Source: Streptomyces sp. NBC_01498
GTDB taxonomy: Bacteria; Actinomycetota; Actinomycetes; Streptomycetales; Streptomycetaceae
Assembly: GCF_036327775.1 (NCBI RefSeq)
Contig: NZ_CP109598.1
Span: 744,001-808,000 of the forward strand
Direction of reading: 5' to 3'
DNA length: 64,000 bases
In this document: positions 33,499 to 42,756 of the stretch, one piece after another
Layout of the letters: each line of letters begins with the position of its first letter
Position numbering within the stretch: the stretch's first letter is position 1
The notes under the pieces: generated by a model
Told to the model about the DNA's origin: nothing
Seen by the model: the letters and a program-made list of their open reading frames with translations, nothing else
Database searches by the model: none
Position numbers and translations under genes: made by a program

Positions 33499-33932
33499 CG
33501 CCCCGGAACGCTCGACGGGGTGACGGCCGCTCGTCTGACCGGCGTGACGAGATAGGGCCGGACGCTCTTGACCAGTATCGCCATCTCGTAGCCGAGGACG
33601 GCGGCGTCCGCCTCGCGTCCGGCCAGTACGGCGAGACAGGTGCCGGACCCCGCCGTCGAGACGAAGAGGAGGGTGGAGTCCAGCTCCACCACCACCTGGC
33701 GGACCTCGCTGCTGTCGCCGAAGCGCGCCCCGGCGCTGCGGCCGAGCGAGTAGAGGCCGGAGGCGAGAGCGGCCATGTGGTCGGCGCTGTCGGCATCGAG
33801 GCCGTGGACGGATCTGACCAGTCCGTCGGAGGAGAGGAGTACCGCGCTGCGGGTGTACGGCACCCGTTGGACCAGGCCGCTGAGCAGCCAGTCGAGGTCG
33901 GAGACGTGGCCGGTCGGCGCATCGCTCGCCAT
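33495..33932 (-). CDS. cvnB: Conservon roadblock/LC7 protein CvnB
   Basis: A 145-residue roadblock/LC7-domain protein (DLDWLLSGLVQRVPYTRSAV, SSDGLVRSVHGLD, AVLAGREADAAVLGYEM). Such proteins modulate small GTPases, here presumably CvnD. ATG 33932 has AAGGAG 8 nt upstream and follows cvnA by 6 nt. The stop overlaps the cvnC start. Confidence 0.93.
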   Translation of the reverse strand: MASDAPTGHVSDLDWLLSGLVQRVPYTRSAVLLSSDGLVRSVHGLDADSADHMAALASGLYSLGRSAGARFGDSSEVRQVVVELDSTLLFVSTAGSGTCLAVLAGREADAAVLGYEMAILVKSVRPYLVTPVRRAAVTPSSVPGR

Positions 33933-33938
33933 GGTGAT

Positions 33939-35951
33939 CTACTCCTTGGGGGGGTTGTCTCGGTTTCGGCGTTCCGTGTCCGGCAGGTCCGTCGGGACCG
34001 GCACGGACGGCACGTCGGTCAGGTCCGGCCGGTCCGTCAGGTCTGTCAGGTCCGTCACGGGGACGGGGACAGGTGCGGGGGACGCGTCGACTGCGTGCCG
34101 GGGGTCCCGGGGCGTCTGGGCCTCGGCGAGGCCGATGCCCCGCTGGAAGGCGGCCATCAGACCGGGATCGTGGAGTGCCTGGTTGTCGCCGGGCGGGGCG
34201 GGGGCGTCCCGGAGTTGCGGGGCGAGGTGCTCCTGGCTGCGGCGCTTGGGCAGTTGGGGCCGCTCCTCCGGCGCGGGCGGCCGGGGCCGGGAGATCGAGC
34301 TCGCGCGGGAGCCGCCCTGGATGGTGGGGGTGGTGTGCTCGCCGCGTACGGGCAGCGGCCGGCGTTCCGAGGTCCGTCGCCGGTGCGAGCGTGGACCCGG
34401 GGACGTCCGCCCGGAGTATGACCGCGACGTGTCCGCGACCGGGGCAGGCCCGGTCTCGTGCGGCTGCGCAGGCGCGGAGGGGGGGTCGGTCGGGGGCGGG
34501 GGCACCGGCGCGGGCACGACGGGGGCTGCGGGGGGCAGCGGCCCCGACGGGGGTGCGGCGTGAACGGTCCGTCCGGCCCGGCCCGCCTGACCGGCTTGCC
34601 CTGCCCGTCCGGTCGGCTCCGCCCGTGCGGCCGGTTCCGCCTGCTCCGGTGCGTAGGTGTCGTCGCTGTCGCCGTCGCCCCGGCCGCCCAACAAGGCGCG
34701 CGGCAGTACGAGTACGGCCTGGATGCCGCCGTAGATGTTGGCGTGCAGCCGTACGGCGATGCCGTGTCGGCGGGCGAGTGCCGACACCACGTACAGGCCG
34801 ATCCGTCCGTCCTGGAGGAGATGGGCGACATTGACCTGGTCGGGGTCGTCGAGCAGCGCGTTCATCCGGCTCTGCTCGTCGGCGGGCATGCCGAGCCCGC
34901 GGTCCTCGACCTCGATGGCCAGTCCGGAGGTGACCGGCTGGGCGCGGAGCAGGACCTGGGTGTGCGGGGCGGAGAACAGGGTGGCGTTCTCGACCAGTTC
35001 GGCGAGCAGATGGACGACGTCGGCGACGGCGTGGCCGCGCAGGGTCCCGCTGATCGGCGGCACGAGTTTGACGCGTGGATACTGCTCCACCTCGGCGACG
35101 GCGGAACGCAGCACCTCGGTCAGGGTGACCGGCAGGCTCCACTGACGGCGCGAGATGGCCCCGCCGAGTACGGCGAGGTTCTCGGCGTGCCTGCGGATAC
35201 GGGTGGCGAGGTGGTCGACGTGGAAGAGACCTTTCAGCAGATCCGGGTCCTCGACCTTGTTCTCCAGTTCGTCCAGAAGCTGGATCTCCCGGTGGACGAG
35301 TGACTGGAGCCGTCGGGCCATGTTGACGAAGACCTCGACCTTCTGCTCGTTGCCCACGCTGCTGGACAGCCGGGACGCCTGGACGACAGCGGCGACCGCG
35401 CCTTCCTGGGACCGGGTCAACTCCATTGCGAGCAGGTCGAGTTCGTCGCCCGTGGGGGGCGTCGACGGGGGTGTACGGCGGGGTGGCGGGCCCTCGCCCC
35501 GGCGGAGTTGTTCCACGACGCCGCGCAGGTCGGACCGGGCGCGGGCGTTCGACCTGCGCAGCGCGTGGCTGCGGTCGGTCACGGACCTGGCCGCGCGGTC
35601 GGCGGCGACGACGGCGTACGTCACCGCGGCAGCCCCGATCAGCACGGCGCCGGCAAGGGCGGCCCAGACACCGCCCGTCGGCCTCGCCCCGCCGGAGCGG
35701 GCGACGACGAGCACGGCGAGCAGGCCGCCGAGCGTGGCTATGACGGTCGGCACCACGGCGGCGCGCAGGAGTTGGGCGCGTATCCGGGTCCCGGGGGTCA
35801 CCGGCGTGGCGGGGTCGGGTGCGGGGTCGGGTACGGCGTCGGGGCCCTTGGCGGGCGACGTCCTGGCCGTGGACGTACGGGCGCTTGGCCGGCCGTGCCG
35901 TCCGCCTTCTCGGCGGGCGGGTCGCGCGGCGGGGGCGCGAAGGTGCGACAT
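33939..35951 (-). CDS. cvnA: Conservon sensor kinase-like protein CvnA
   Basis: A 670-residue membrane histidine kinase-like protein. Two hydrophobic segments (about residues 60-85 and 94-115) are followed by a coiled HAMP-like helix, a nitrate/sulfate-sensor-type dimerisation region (FVNMARRLQSLVHREIQLLDELE given by its ends FVNMARR and LLDELE) and an HATPase domain (ELVENATLFS, VEDRGLGMPADE, GLYVVSALARRHGI). The last 230 residues are Pro/Arg/Asp-rich and disordered. The ATG has GAGGA 6 nt upstream. First gene of the conservon; no P450 gene (often cvnE) follows cvnD. Confidence 0.92.
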   Translation of the reverse strand: MSHLRAPAARPARREGGRHGRPSARTSTARTSPAKGPDAVPDPAPDPATPVTPGTRIRAQLLRAAVVPTVIATLGGLLAVLVVARSGGARPTGGVWAALAGAVLIGAAAVTYAVVAADRAARSVTDRSHALRRSNARARSDLRGVVEQLRRGEGPPPRRTPPSTPPTGDELDLLAMELTRSQEGAVAAVVQASRLSSSVGNEQKVEVFVNMARRLQSLVHREIQLLDELENKVEDPDLLKGLFHVDHLATRIRRHAENLAVLGGAISRRQWSLPVTLTEVLRSAVAEVEQYPRVKLVPPISGTLRGHAVADVVHLLAELVENATLFSAPHTQVLLRAQPVTSGLAIEVEDRGLGMPADEQSRMNALLDDPDQVNVAHLLQDGRIGLYVVSALARRHGIAVRLHANIYGGIQAVLVLPRALLGGRGDGDSDDTYAPEQAEPAARAEPTGRAGQAGQAGRAGRTVHAAPPSGPLPPAAPVVPAPVPPPPTDPPSAPAQPHETGPAPVADTSRSYSGRTSPGPRSHRRRTSERRPLPVRGEHTTPTIQGGSRASSISRPRPPAPEERPQLPKRRSQEHLAPQLRDAPAPPGDNQALHDPGLMAAFQRGIGLAEAQTPRDPRHAVDASPAPVPVPVTDLTDLTDRPDLTDVPSVPVPTDLPDTERRNRDNPPKE

Positions 35952-36553
35952 GAGTGTCCTCGGTACGTGGGGCCCGCCGCGGGCATTCGGGTTTCGCGGC
36001 GGTGTGGTGTGGCGGTGTTCTGCGGCGGTCTGGTGCGTGGTCGTCGGTGGGGAGGGCGGGCGGACATGCGGAAGGAAGCCCAGCGTTCATCACTGAGCAC
36101 ACACGGTAGTTGGCGAATAGTCAGTCGCGGCGGACAGTTGACGAAGTTGCCCACAGAGCGTCCCGCTTCGGTATGAGTCGTCGCACAACAGAGCGAAACA
36201 GTGCAATCGAACTGAGGGGCGGGGCAGTTGCCCACGCGCTCACTCCTCGTGGGTGAGCGGGAGTGGGCGAGCGTGTCAGGAATCGCGTGCGGCGTGCGGG
36301 GCGTGGGGCGCGGCGCCGGGACGTACGGGCACGCGGGCATGGCGAGTTGACCGGCCACCCATGGAGAGCGCCGGTGCCGGCTACAGGCCGGGCGGGATCG
36401 TGGAGCGCGCATACGGACCCGCGCCGTGCCGGGTCCGAACCGCGCACGACCGCCCGCCGGTCAGATCCCGTCCGGCGCGACTCCGTGGGCTCGGGCTACG
36501 GCGGAGAGGAGCCACGCCAGGTGTTCCGGGCCCGCGGAGCGGGAAGGGGGCCG
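35952..36553. other. 600-bp region upstream of cvnA without a gene
   Basis: It should contain the conservon promoter; 36090-36190 is AT-richer than its surroundings, but no clear promoter boxes are recognised. Open frames on the + strand from about 36250 lack ribosome sites and coding character. Confidence 0.5.
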
Positions 36554-36576
36554 GGCCCTGTCCGGCGGACAGGGCC
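36554..36576. terminator. 10-bp perfect hairpin
   Basis: GGCCCTGTCC (36554-36563) pairs with GGACAGGGCC (36567-36576) around GGC. It lies immediately left of the first MITE-like element and may be a terminator for leftward transcription from the metallo-hydrolase gene. Confidence 0.45.
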
Positions 36577-36578
36577 GA

Positions 36579-36769
36579 GGGCCTGTCGTTCGGAACAGGC
36601 CGGATCGGTGAGCGCCCGCCGCGTCGGCGGCCGATGTCACTTTGGCGCCGTGGATCGCACGGCGGAGGAGCGAGACGTGGCCTCCGCCGTGCCTCCCTCC
36701 CGCGCCGTCAACAGCGGCGAGGCGTGGTGCCGGGGCACGCGGGCCCGGCACGATCCGAACGACAGACCC
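36579..36769. mobile_element. MITE-like element A (191 bp)
   Basis: The left end GGGCCTGTCGTTCGGA (36579-36594) and the right end TCCGAACGACAGACCC (36754-36769) are inverted repeats matching at 15 of 16 positions. The interior has no plausible protein. The structure fits a non-autonomous element mobilised by an IS transposase elsewhere. Its right end touches element B. Confidence 0.6.
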
Positions 36770-37023
36770 TAGGCCGCGTCTGACAGATAGTGCCGTCCGC
36801 CCGCAGGGCGGGGCGTGCGCCCGTCGCGGAGCGGCTGATGTCCCCGCCGGTGCGTGCGCTCGCGAGGCGGAGGATCGTCGTCGTGGATGGTCCGGGCGTA
36901 CGTGGCCGACTCCGACCACACAGGGGGCACCTCCCGTGCCCCCTCGGGGGCTTCGGGGGCTTCGGGGGAGAGCGTGCGTGCCGGGCGTCGCGCGCCAGGC
37001 GGGATTTGTCAGACAGGCTCTAG
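36769..37023. mobile_element. MITE-like element B (about 247 bp plus CTAG at each side)
   Basis: CTAG at 36769-36772 and again at 37020-37023 brackets the element, as expected for a 4-bp YTAR-type target duplication seen with IS5-family elements. Inside, the ends are imperfect inverted repeats: GTCTGACAGAT near the left end (36778-36788) and ATTTGTCAGAC near the right end. The interior has an 8-bp hairpin (GGGGGCAC/GTGCCCCC, 36923-36943) and short GGGGGCTTC repeats, with no transposase. The right CTAG contains the TAG stop codon of the metallo-hydrolase gene. Confidence 0.65.
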
Positions 37024-38372
37024 GGGGCGCTCTGCGCGGAAGGCGCCGTGCCGGTGGACCCCGTGCCGGGGTCGTCGGTGCGCTTCGCGGTGTCCGGTCG
37101 CGTACCGGGCTCGGACACCGAGGATGTCGTCGTTGTCGTGGTGGTCGTCGTGGCGCCCGCGTTCGCGGACGTGGTGGTCGCGGCCGTGGTCGGCGCCGTA
37201 AGGGCCGCCTTGTCCCCGGACGGTGCCGGCTCCGGCCGGCCGCCCGTCGGCGGGAGCGCGACGGAGCGCCACCACGGCGCACCTGGGATGGTCTCGCTCA
37301 CCGTCGGCTCGTAGGACTCGCCGGGACGTGGCAGGGCGATCCGTACGCCCGACTCGGCCGCCGCCGCGACCGTGCCTTCGCCGGGCTCGGCCCACGGGTG
37401 CGGGGCCAGGTTGAACGTGCCCCAGTGGATCGGCAGCATCACGCCGGAGGGGTTGCCCTGCTGGAGGTCGAGGTGCGCGCGCAGACCCTCCGCCGGGGTC
37501 ATGTGGATGTCCGGCCAGTATTCGCTGTAGGCGCCGATCTGGATCATCGTGGCGTCGAAGGGGCCGTGCGCCGCGCCGATGTCGCGGAATCCGGAGAAGT
37601 AGCCGGTGTCACCGCTGTGGTAGATCCGGTGCTCGGGTCCCGCGACGGCCCAGGAGGCCCAGAGGGTGTGCTGCTGGTTGCGCAGTCCTCGGCCGCAGAA
37701 GTGGCGCGCGGGGGTCGCGGTGAACGAGATGCCGCCGATCTCCGCCGTCTCGTTCCAGTCCAGCTCGCGCAGCCTGGAGGCGGGCACCCCCCAGTGCTCC
37801 AGGTGGGCCCCGACGCCCAGAGGCACGGCGAAGACGGTGTCGGTGGAGGCCAGGCCCTTGATCGTCGGCAGGTCGAGGTGGTCGTAGTGGTCGTGCGAGA
37901 TGACGACGACGTCGACGGGTCCGAGCGCGGCGAGTGAGACGGGCACGGGGTGCAGGCGCTTCGGTCCGGCGAAGGAGAAGGGGGAACAGCGCTCGCCCCA
38001 GACCGGGTCGAAGAGGACCCGCCGGCCGTCGATCTCGGCGAGGACGCTGGAGTGTCCCATCCAGGTGAGCCGCAGACCGGAGGCGGGTGGTACGGCGAGG
38101 TCCGCGAGGGTGTCCCGGTGGACGGGGATCGGGGTGGCGGGTCGGCGCCGGGCGCGCGCCTCCTTGTTGAGATAGACCTTCGACAGTTCCCGCATGGAGC
38201 CGGAGGGTCTCGTTCTGGTGGTGCCCTCGGGATTGCGGAAGACGCCGTCGGCGAAGTTCGGGGAGCGGTGGATGCGCCGGAGGCGCTCGCCGGCCGAGTC
38301 GGCCCCGAAGGCTTCGGTCCGCATCGAGCGCAGCCGGGAGCGGAGTGAGGGTGAGGAGCCGGCGCCGTCCAC
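37020..38372 (-). CDS. MBL-fold metallo-hydrolase (UlaG/NAPE-PLD-like)
   Basis: A 450-residue cytosolic metallo-beta-lactamase-fold protein. The zinc motif HxHxDH is SHDHYDHLD; further ligands are in TPARHFCGRG and YHSGDTGYF, with MLPIHWGTFNLAPHPW near the end, all as in the NAPE-phospholipase D/UlaG-like group. The substrate is unknown. The last 90 or so residues are a Thr/Ser/Pro-rich tail with a run of nine Thr, not part of the fold, and the stop codon lies in the CTAG flank of a MITE-like element, so the natural C-terminus may have been changed. The GTG start has AGGAG 6 nt upstream. Confidence 0.87.
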   Translation of the reverse strand: MDGAGSSPSLRSRLRSMRTEAFGADSAGERLRRIHRSPNFADGVFRNPEGTTRTRPSGSMRELSKVYLNKEARARRRPATPIPVHRDTLADLAVPPASGLRLTWMGHSSVLAEIDGRRVLFDPVWGERCSPFSFAGPKRLHPVPVSLAALGPVDVVVISHDHYDHLDLPTIKGLASTDTVFAVPLGVGAHLEHWGVPASRLRELDWNETAEIGGISFTATPARHFCGRGLRNQQHTLWASWAVAGPEHRIYHSGDTGYFSGFRDIGAAHGPFDATMIQIGAYSEYWPDIHMTPAEGLRAHLDLQQGNPSGVMLPIHWGTFNLAPHPWAEPGEGTVAAAAESGVRIALPRPGESYEPTVSETIPGAPWWRSVALPPTGGRPEPAPSGDKAALTAPTTAATTTSANAGATTTTTTTTTSSVSEPGTRPDTAKRTDDPGTGSTGTAPSAQSAP

Positions 38373-38695
38373 TGCATCTCCTGAAGGTTCGATTTCATCC
38401 CGTTATGGGAGTTTTCTGATACCACAGTGCCACGGTGATATGCCGTACGTGACACCCGCTGGGAACGCACGGACGATCTCCGGGATTCCCTCACGGGTCT
38501 CCGATGGGCGAAATCCGGCCATGCGGCCGACTGTCCGCCGTTCCTCTCGGCGCTCCTCCACCGCCGTCGGCTCCTCGGGGAGCTCTCGGACAGCGCCGTC
38601 ACCGCTCTTTGACAGCACCGTCGCCGCTCTCGATACTGACCTCCCGTTCAGCCGTGTCGCTTCCCCACGGCCCGCCGTCGTGCCGGGAGGCACCC

Positions 38696-39880
38696 ATGTC
38701 CCCGCCGCTGATCTCGCTGACCTGGACCGACCGCGAGACCGGCCGCCAGGGGTATCTGGTCGTGGACCGGCTCGTACGCGGTGTCTCCAGCGGTGGGCTG
38801 CGGATGCGCGAGGGCTGCTCGCTGGACGAGGTGACGGGCCTGGCCCGTGGCATGACCCTCAAGGAGGCCCTGCACTACGACGACGACCCCGCCGCGCGCT
38901 ACATCCCGCTCGGCGGCGCCAAGGGCGGGATCGACTGCGATCCCCGGGACCCGGCGGCGTACGGCGTACTCGTCCGCTATCTGCGGGCCGTCAGGCCGTA
39001 CATCGAGACCGTCTGGACCACAGGCGAGGACCTCGGGCTGACCCAGGACGTGATCGACCGGGCCGCCGCCGAGGCCGGGCTGATCTCGACCGTGCAGGCG
39101 ATCCATCCCCTCCTGGACGACGAGGCCGCGGCGCGGCGGCGGCTCGCGGACGCCTTCGCGGCTGAGGTCGACGGCATCGGGCTGGACGAACTGGCCGGCG
39201 GCTGCGGTGTGGCCGAGTCCGCGCTGACGGCTCTCGACCGGGCCGGGGTCGCGCGCGAGGGGACACGGGTCGCTCTCCAGGGGCTGGGGACCATGGGCGG
39301 GGCGACCGCGCGGTTCCTGTCCCGGGCCGGACTGACGGTCGTGGCCGTGGCGGACGTCAAGGGCACCATCGCCTGCCCGGACGGACTGGACGTCGAGGCG
39401 CTGCTCGCCGCGCGTGACGGGTTCGGCACGGTGGACCGCGCGGTGCTGCGGCCCGGGGACCGTGAACTGCCGGGCGAGGCTTGGCTGTCGGCGGATGCCG
39501 AGATCCTGGTGCCGGCCGCCGTCTCGTACGCGATCGACACCACCAACCAGGCGCGGATCAGGGCCCGTTGGATCATCGAGGCGGCGAACATGCCCGTCCG
39601 GCCGGACGCGGAGGAGTCGCTGGCCGCGCGCGGGATCACGGTGCTGCCGGACGTCGTCGTCAACTCCGCCACGAACGCCTGGTGGTGGTGGACCCTCTTC
39701 GGCGACATCGGGCCCGATCCGGACGAGGCCCTGGCCCACATCCGGCGCGCCATGCGCGCGCTGACGGAGCTGACGCTGGAGCGCGCGGCGGCCGACCGTA
39801 CGACTCCGAGGGCCGCGGCGCACGCGATCGCCGCCGGCCGACTCCCCCTGATCGCCGCGCGGTTCGGCCACGACCGCTGA
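38696..39880 (+). CDS. Glu/Leu/Phe/Val dehydrogenase-family protein
   Basis: A 394-residue amino-acid dehydrogenase-family protein. The dimerisation/catalytic domain has GGAKGGIDCDPRD (catalytic Lys) and TTGEDLGLTQD; the NAD(P) domain has LQGLGTMGGATARFL (GxGxxG) and later VPAAVSYAID and WIIEAANMPV. ATG 38696 has GGGAGG 5 nt upstream; the upstream open frame is not coding. It would oxidatively deaminate an amino acid to its 2-oxo acid; Glu versus branched-chain preference is not decided. It is divergent from the metallo-hydrolase gene; the 320-bp gap holds no recognised site. Confidence 0.87.
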   Translation: MSPPLISLTWTDRETGRQGYLVVDRLVRGVSSGGLRMREGCSLDEVTGLARGMTLKEALHYDDDPAARYIPLGGAKGGIDCDPRDPAAYGVLVRYLRAVRPYIETVWTTGEDLGLTQDVIDRAAAEAGLISTVQAIHPLLDDEAAARRRLADAFAAEVDGIGLDELAGGCGVAESALTALDRAGVAREGTRVALQGLGTMGGATARFLSRAGLTVVAVADVKGTIACPDGLDVEALLAARDGFGTVDRAVLRPGDRELPGEAWLSADAEILVPAAVSYAIDTTNQARIRARWIIEAANMPVRPDAEESLAARGITVLPDVVVNSATNAWWWWTLFGDIGPDPDEALAHIRRAMRALTELTLERAAADRTTPRAAAHAIAAGRLPLIAARFGHDR

Positions 39881-39974
39881 CGGGGGATGCCCGGAGTGGC
39901 TGACATCCCACCGGCCGACGCCGCCACGGCCATACTGAGGCGGACATCCGGAATCCGGCACGAAGGTGGAGACT

Positions 39975-40940
39975 GTGGCGCAGCAGCGGACCGAACATCC
40001 GGACGTCGAGGGGATATCCGGGCCGGGTGCCGATCCCGGCCCCGGGGCGCGGGTCGATGTGCTCGTCGTCGGCGGCAGCGGTGTGGACACCGTGGTCCGG
40101 GTCGACTCGCTGCCGGTCCCGCTCGCCGACTCGGTCGGTGTCGGGCCGATCCGCGAATGGCCGGGGCAGACCGGGGGCAATGTGGCCCTCGGCTGTCAGG
40201 CCCTCGGACTGAACGTCAAATTCCTGGACTTCATCGGTGACGACTGGACGGGGAGTCAGGTCCGGGAGCATCTCACCAAGGGCGGGGTGGACTTCGACGG
40301 ACTGATCTCACCGGCGGGCACCCGCCGCGCGGTCAATCTGGTCGAGCGGACCGGCCGCCGGATGTCCTTGCACGACGCGCGCGACCCCGACGACCTGCGG
40401 ATGCCGCGTGACTTCTATCTGCCGTATCTGCGGCGCGCCCGCCATGTGCATCTGTCGATCACCAACTTCACCCGCTTTCTCTTCGACGACATCGTGGAGC
40501 AGGGTGTCCCCGTCTCGACCGATCTGCACGACTGGGACGGGATCGACGCCTACCACCGGGAGTTCGCCTACCGTGCCGACCTGGTCTTCCTCAGCGCGGC
40601 GGGGGCCGGTGAGCGCATCGCGGCGGTGATGCGGGAGATCCTGCGTGAGGGCCGGGCACAGGCGGTGGTGGCCACGGCGGGCGCCGGTGGGTCGTATCTG
40701 CTCACCCGCGAGGGCAGCCGCACCCCCCGGCCGGTACCGGCGACCGTCCCACCCGCACCGGTGGTGGACTCCAACGGCGCGGGCGACGCGTACGTCGCCG
40801 GTTTTCTCTACGGGCGGCTGGCCGGGCGGGACCTGGAGGACTGCGCGCGCCTCGGGGCGGTCGCGGGGGCGCACGCCTGCACGGTGGAGGGCAGCGCGTC
40901 ACTGATCGGCTCCGACGCGCTGCTGTCGGGGACCCGCTGA
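39975..40940 (+). CDS. PfkB/ribokinase-family carbohydrate kinase
   Basis: A 321-residue kinase of the PfkB family. The first signature is PGQTGGNVALGCQALG, and the second, with the catalytic Asp and anion hole, is VVDSNGAGDAYVAGFLYG. It should phosphorylate a sugar or nucleoside with ATP; the specific substrate is not predictable. GTG 39975 is preferred because AAGGTGGAG lies just upstream; another GTG 9 nt earlier is possible. It lies 94 bp after the dehydrogenase gene in the same direction. Confidence 0.85.
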   Translation: MAQQRTEHPDVEGISGPGADPGPGARVDVLVVGGSGVDTVVRVDSLPVPLADSVGVGPIREWPGQTGGNVALGCQALGLNVKFLDFIGDDWTGSQVREHLTKGGVDFDGLISPAGTRRAVNLVERTGRRMSLHDARDPDDLRMPRDFYLPYLRRARHVHLSITNFTRFLFDDIVEQGVPVSTDLHDWDGIDAYHREFAYRADLVFLSAAGAGERIAAVMREILREGRAQAVVATAGAGGSYLLTREGSRTPRPVPATVPPAPVVDSNGAGDAYVAGFLYGRLAGRDLEDCARLGAVAGAHACTVEGSASLIGSDALLSGTR

Positions 40941-41112
40941 TCCGCGTCGTGTCCGGGGGCGGGCCGGCCGCCGGCCCGCTCCGTACGCGACAGTCCCGGC
41001 CGCTCCCGTACGTGCCCGCCCCTGACCTGTCCCGTACGCGCCGGTCCCTGGCCCGTCCACGCCCGCTCACGGCTGTCCGGCCGGGGAAGGACAGGTCCGC
41101 GACCCCGGACGG

Positions 41113-42114
41113 TCAGGTCTGCCGCACCGGGACGTACTCCTCGGCGCCCAGGCCGAATGTCCAGGCGACCCCTTGCTTGGCGGTACGCGTGGTCGGCGGC
41201 ACCCGCAGCCAGTAGGTGCGGTTCGTGCCGTCGGGCTCCGGAGTGGAGTTGACGACCTCGACCATCACGACGTCCTCGTCGCCTTCGAGGGCTATGCGCC
41301 AGAGGATGCCCGTCTCGTCCTTGTGCAGGGGCTCGGCGCCCGACTCCGCGAGGTAGCGGTCGTACCCGTAGTGCTCCAGCATCACGCGGCGCAGTTCGGC
41401 GTTCTCCTCGGCGCGGATGCGGGCCGGGTCGAGCGAGCCGAGCCCGGCGAGGAACTCGGCCGGGACCGGCATGCCGCGCCAGGCGTGGAGCGCGAAACCG
41501 TCCGGGTAGGCGAGGGCGGGGCCGTCGCCGCGGTCGAGCCGGCCCGCCTCGTCCCGGTGCAGTTCCACCGGGCGTTCGCAGACCACCGTCGCGTTCTCGT
41601 ACGGCCACCACCAGCCGGCGTGCGCGGCCACCTCGACGAGCCCGGTGAGCCGGTCGCCCCGGCCGTCGAACGCGGCCAGCCAGGCGGCGTCGTGCTGGCC
41701 AAGGACCGCGTCGAGCAGCAGCTGACGGGTCTCCGGCAGGTCCGGCGAGTCCGCGCCGAGCGCGTCGACGACGCCGGAGCGGATGCGGTCGGCGAGCGCG
41801 CGGGTGGTGTCCCACAGCCTGGCTCCGGTGACGCCCCACCACTCGGCCCAGCCAGCCGGGCCCAACTCGTCGTGCGTCCTGCGCCGTTCCTCGGCCCACG
41901 GCCTGGTGCGGATCTCCTCGCGGACCGACCGGCCACGGTCGGTGAGGGACCGGACGACGGCGAGCGCGGCGAGCGGGGAGTCCGCCCAGACGATCCGCTC
42001 CGGCTCGGGCAGCCCGGCCGTCCGGTGGGCGAGACGTATCCCCGCCTCGGCCGCCGGGCGGTCGGCCGCCCCGGTCGCCGCCGCGATGCCGCGCCACTTG
42101 TCCACATGCTGCAT
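41113..42114 (-). CDS. DUF6745-like protein
   Basis: A 333-residue soluble protein. Segments such as AAHAGWWWPYENATVVCERP, LHRDEAGRLDRGDGPALAYPDG and HYGYDRYLAESGAEPLHKDETG are typical of the DUF6745 family as I remember it; function unknown. ATG 42114 is chosen because the upstream in-frame sequence is low-complexity. A 109-residue protein is encoded just upstream on the same strand, and the pair is divergent from the STM401x operon, so a functional link is possible but unproven. Confidence 0.65.
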   Translation of the reverse strand: MQHVDKWRGIAAATGAADRPAAEAGIRLAHRTAGLPEPERIVWADSPLAALAVVRSLTDRGRSVREEIRTRPWAEERRRTHDELGPAGWAEWWGVTGARLWDTTRALADRIRSGVVDALGADSPDLPETRQLLLDAVLGQHDAAWLAAFDGRGDRLTGLVEVAAHAGWWWPYENATVVCERPVELHRDEAGRLDRGDGPALAYPDGFALHAWRGMPVPAEFLAGLGSLDPARIRAEENAELRRVMLEHYGYDRYLAESGAEPLHKDETGILWRIALEGDEDVVMVEVVNSTPEPDGTNRTYWLRVPPTTRTAKQGVAWTFGLGAEEYVPVRQT

Positions 42115-42257
42115 GTCTGAAGCCCCGTCCCCTGTCGTCACTGTTCTCCACGCCGCTCTTACTTCTCGCGCTTCCCGTACCTCTGGCACCTCTCGTGCCT
42201 CCGGTACCTCTCCGCGCGTTCCCGCCGGGCTGTCCGCCCGGCGCCGGACGCCGTCGC

Positions 42258-42587
42258 TCAGTCGGCGACGACGCGCACCGCGCCCGGCAGGTACTCCCGC
42301 TGGCGCACCACCCGGAACCACCCCTTGGGCAGCGGGATCGCCGCGTGCTCCTCGTGCACCACCCGGCCGCCCTCGGGCAGATGGAGCAGCATCGGCCCGA
42401 ACTCGCCCCCGGTCTCACGGACGAGCACACCGGGTCCCGTGACCGCGTGGGCGTGTCCGGTGACCTCGCCGAGCGCCAGCACGAGGCGGCCCCGGGCGTC
42501 CCTGGGCTCGCTCCGTGTCCCGGTGATCCCGGACGGCACGCTCTCCTCCGCGACGGGCACGATCAGCACGTCTCCCTGCCGGTACAT
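42258..42587 (-). CDS. Small conserved-looking protein, 109 residues
   Basis: It starts MYRQGDVLIVPVAEESVP at an ATG with GGGGAG 6 nt upstream. The rest (LALGEVTGHAHAVTGPGV, LHLPEGGRVVHEEHAAIPL, RVVRQREYLPGAVRVV) looks like a compact all-beta fold; His and Glu in TGHAH and VHEEHAAI could bind a metal. I know this pattern only from uncharacterised bacterial and phage-associated proteins. It precedes the DUF6745-like gene on the same strand with a 143-bp gap. Confidence 0.65.
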   Translation of the reverse strand: MYRQGDVLIVPVAEESVPSGITGTRSEPRDARGRLVLALGEVTGHAHAVTGPGVLVRETGGEFGPMLLHLPEGGRVVHEEHAAIPLPKGWFRVVRQREYLPGAVRVVAD

Positions 42588-42756
42588 GGCTCTCCCCTCG
42601 ATCGGCGGCGCCGAGTGCGCCGACCTGTGAACGACGCTAGAGGGTGGGTCTGACAATCGGCCGTGCCCCCGGACCGGGCTTGTCGGTGGGGCCTGTTACA
42701 ACTTCTCTCAGCATCAAGCCGATCAACGCCCATGCCGGTGTCTGGAGCAATTCACC

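Noticed and set aside
33118..36102. A 994-codon open frame on the minus strand across the conservon
   Set aside because: Only its last 126 codons are real (cvnC, fixed by the GTGA overlap with cvnB); the rest is out of frame with cvnA and cvnB and has no domain.
36263..36772. A 169-codon + strand frame in the MITE region
   Set aside because: Arg/Gly-rich translation without domain or ribosome site, and it runs into an inverted-repeat element.
42588..42756. A small precursor-peptide gene for the radical SAM enzymes
   Set aside because: I looked for a short frame with a ribosome site upstream of the STM4015 genes and found none; the LRR tails are the better candidates.
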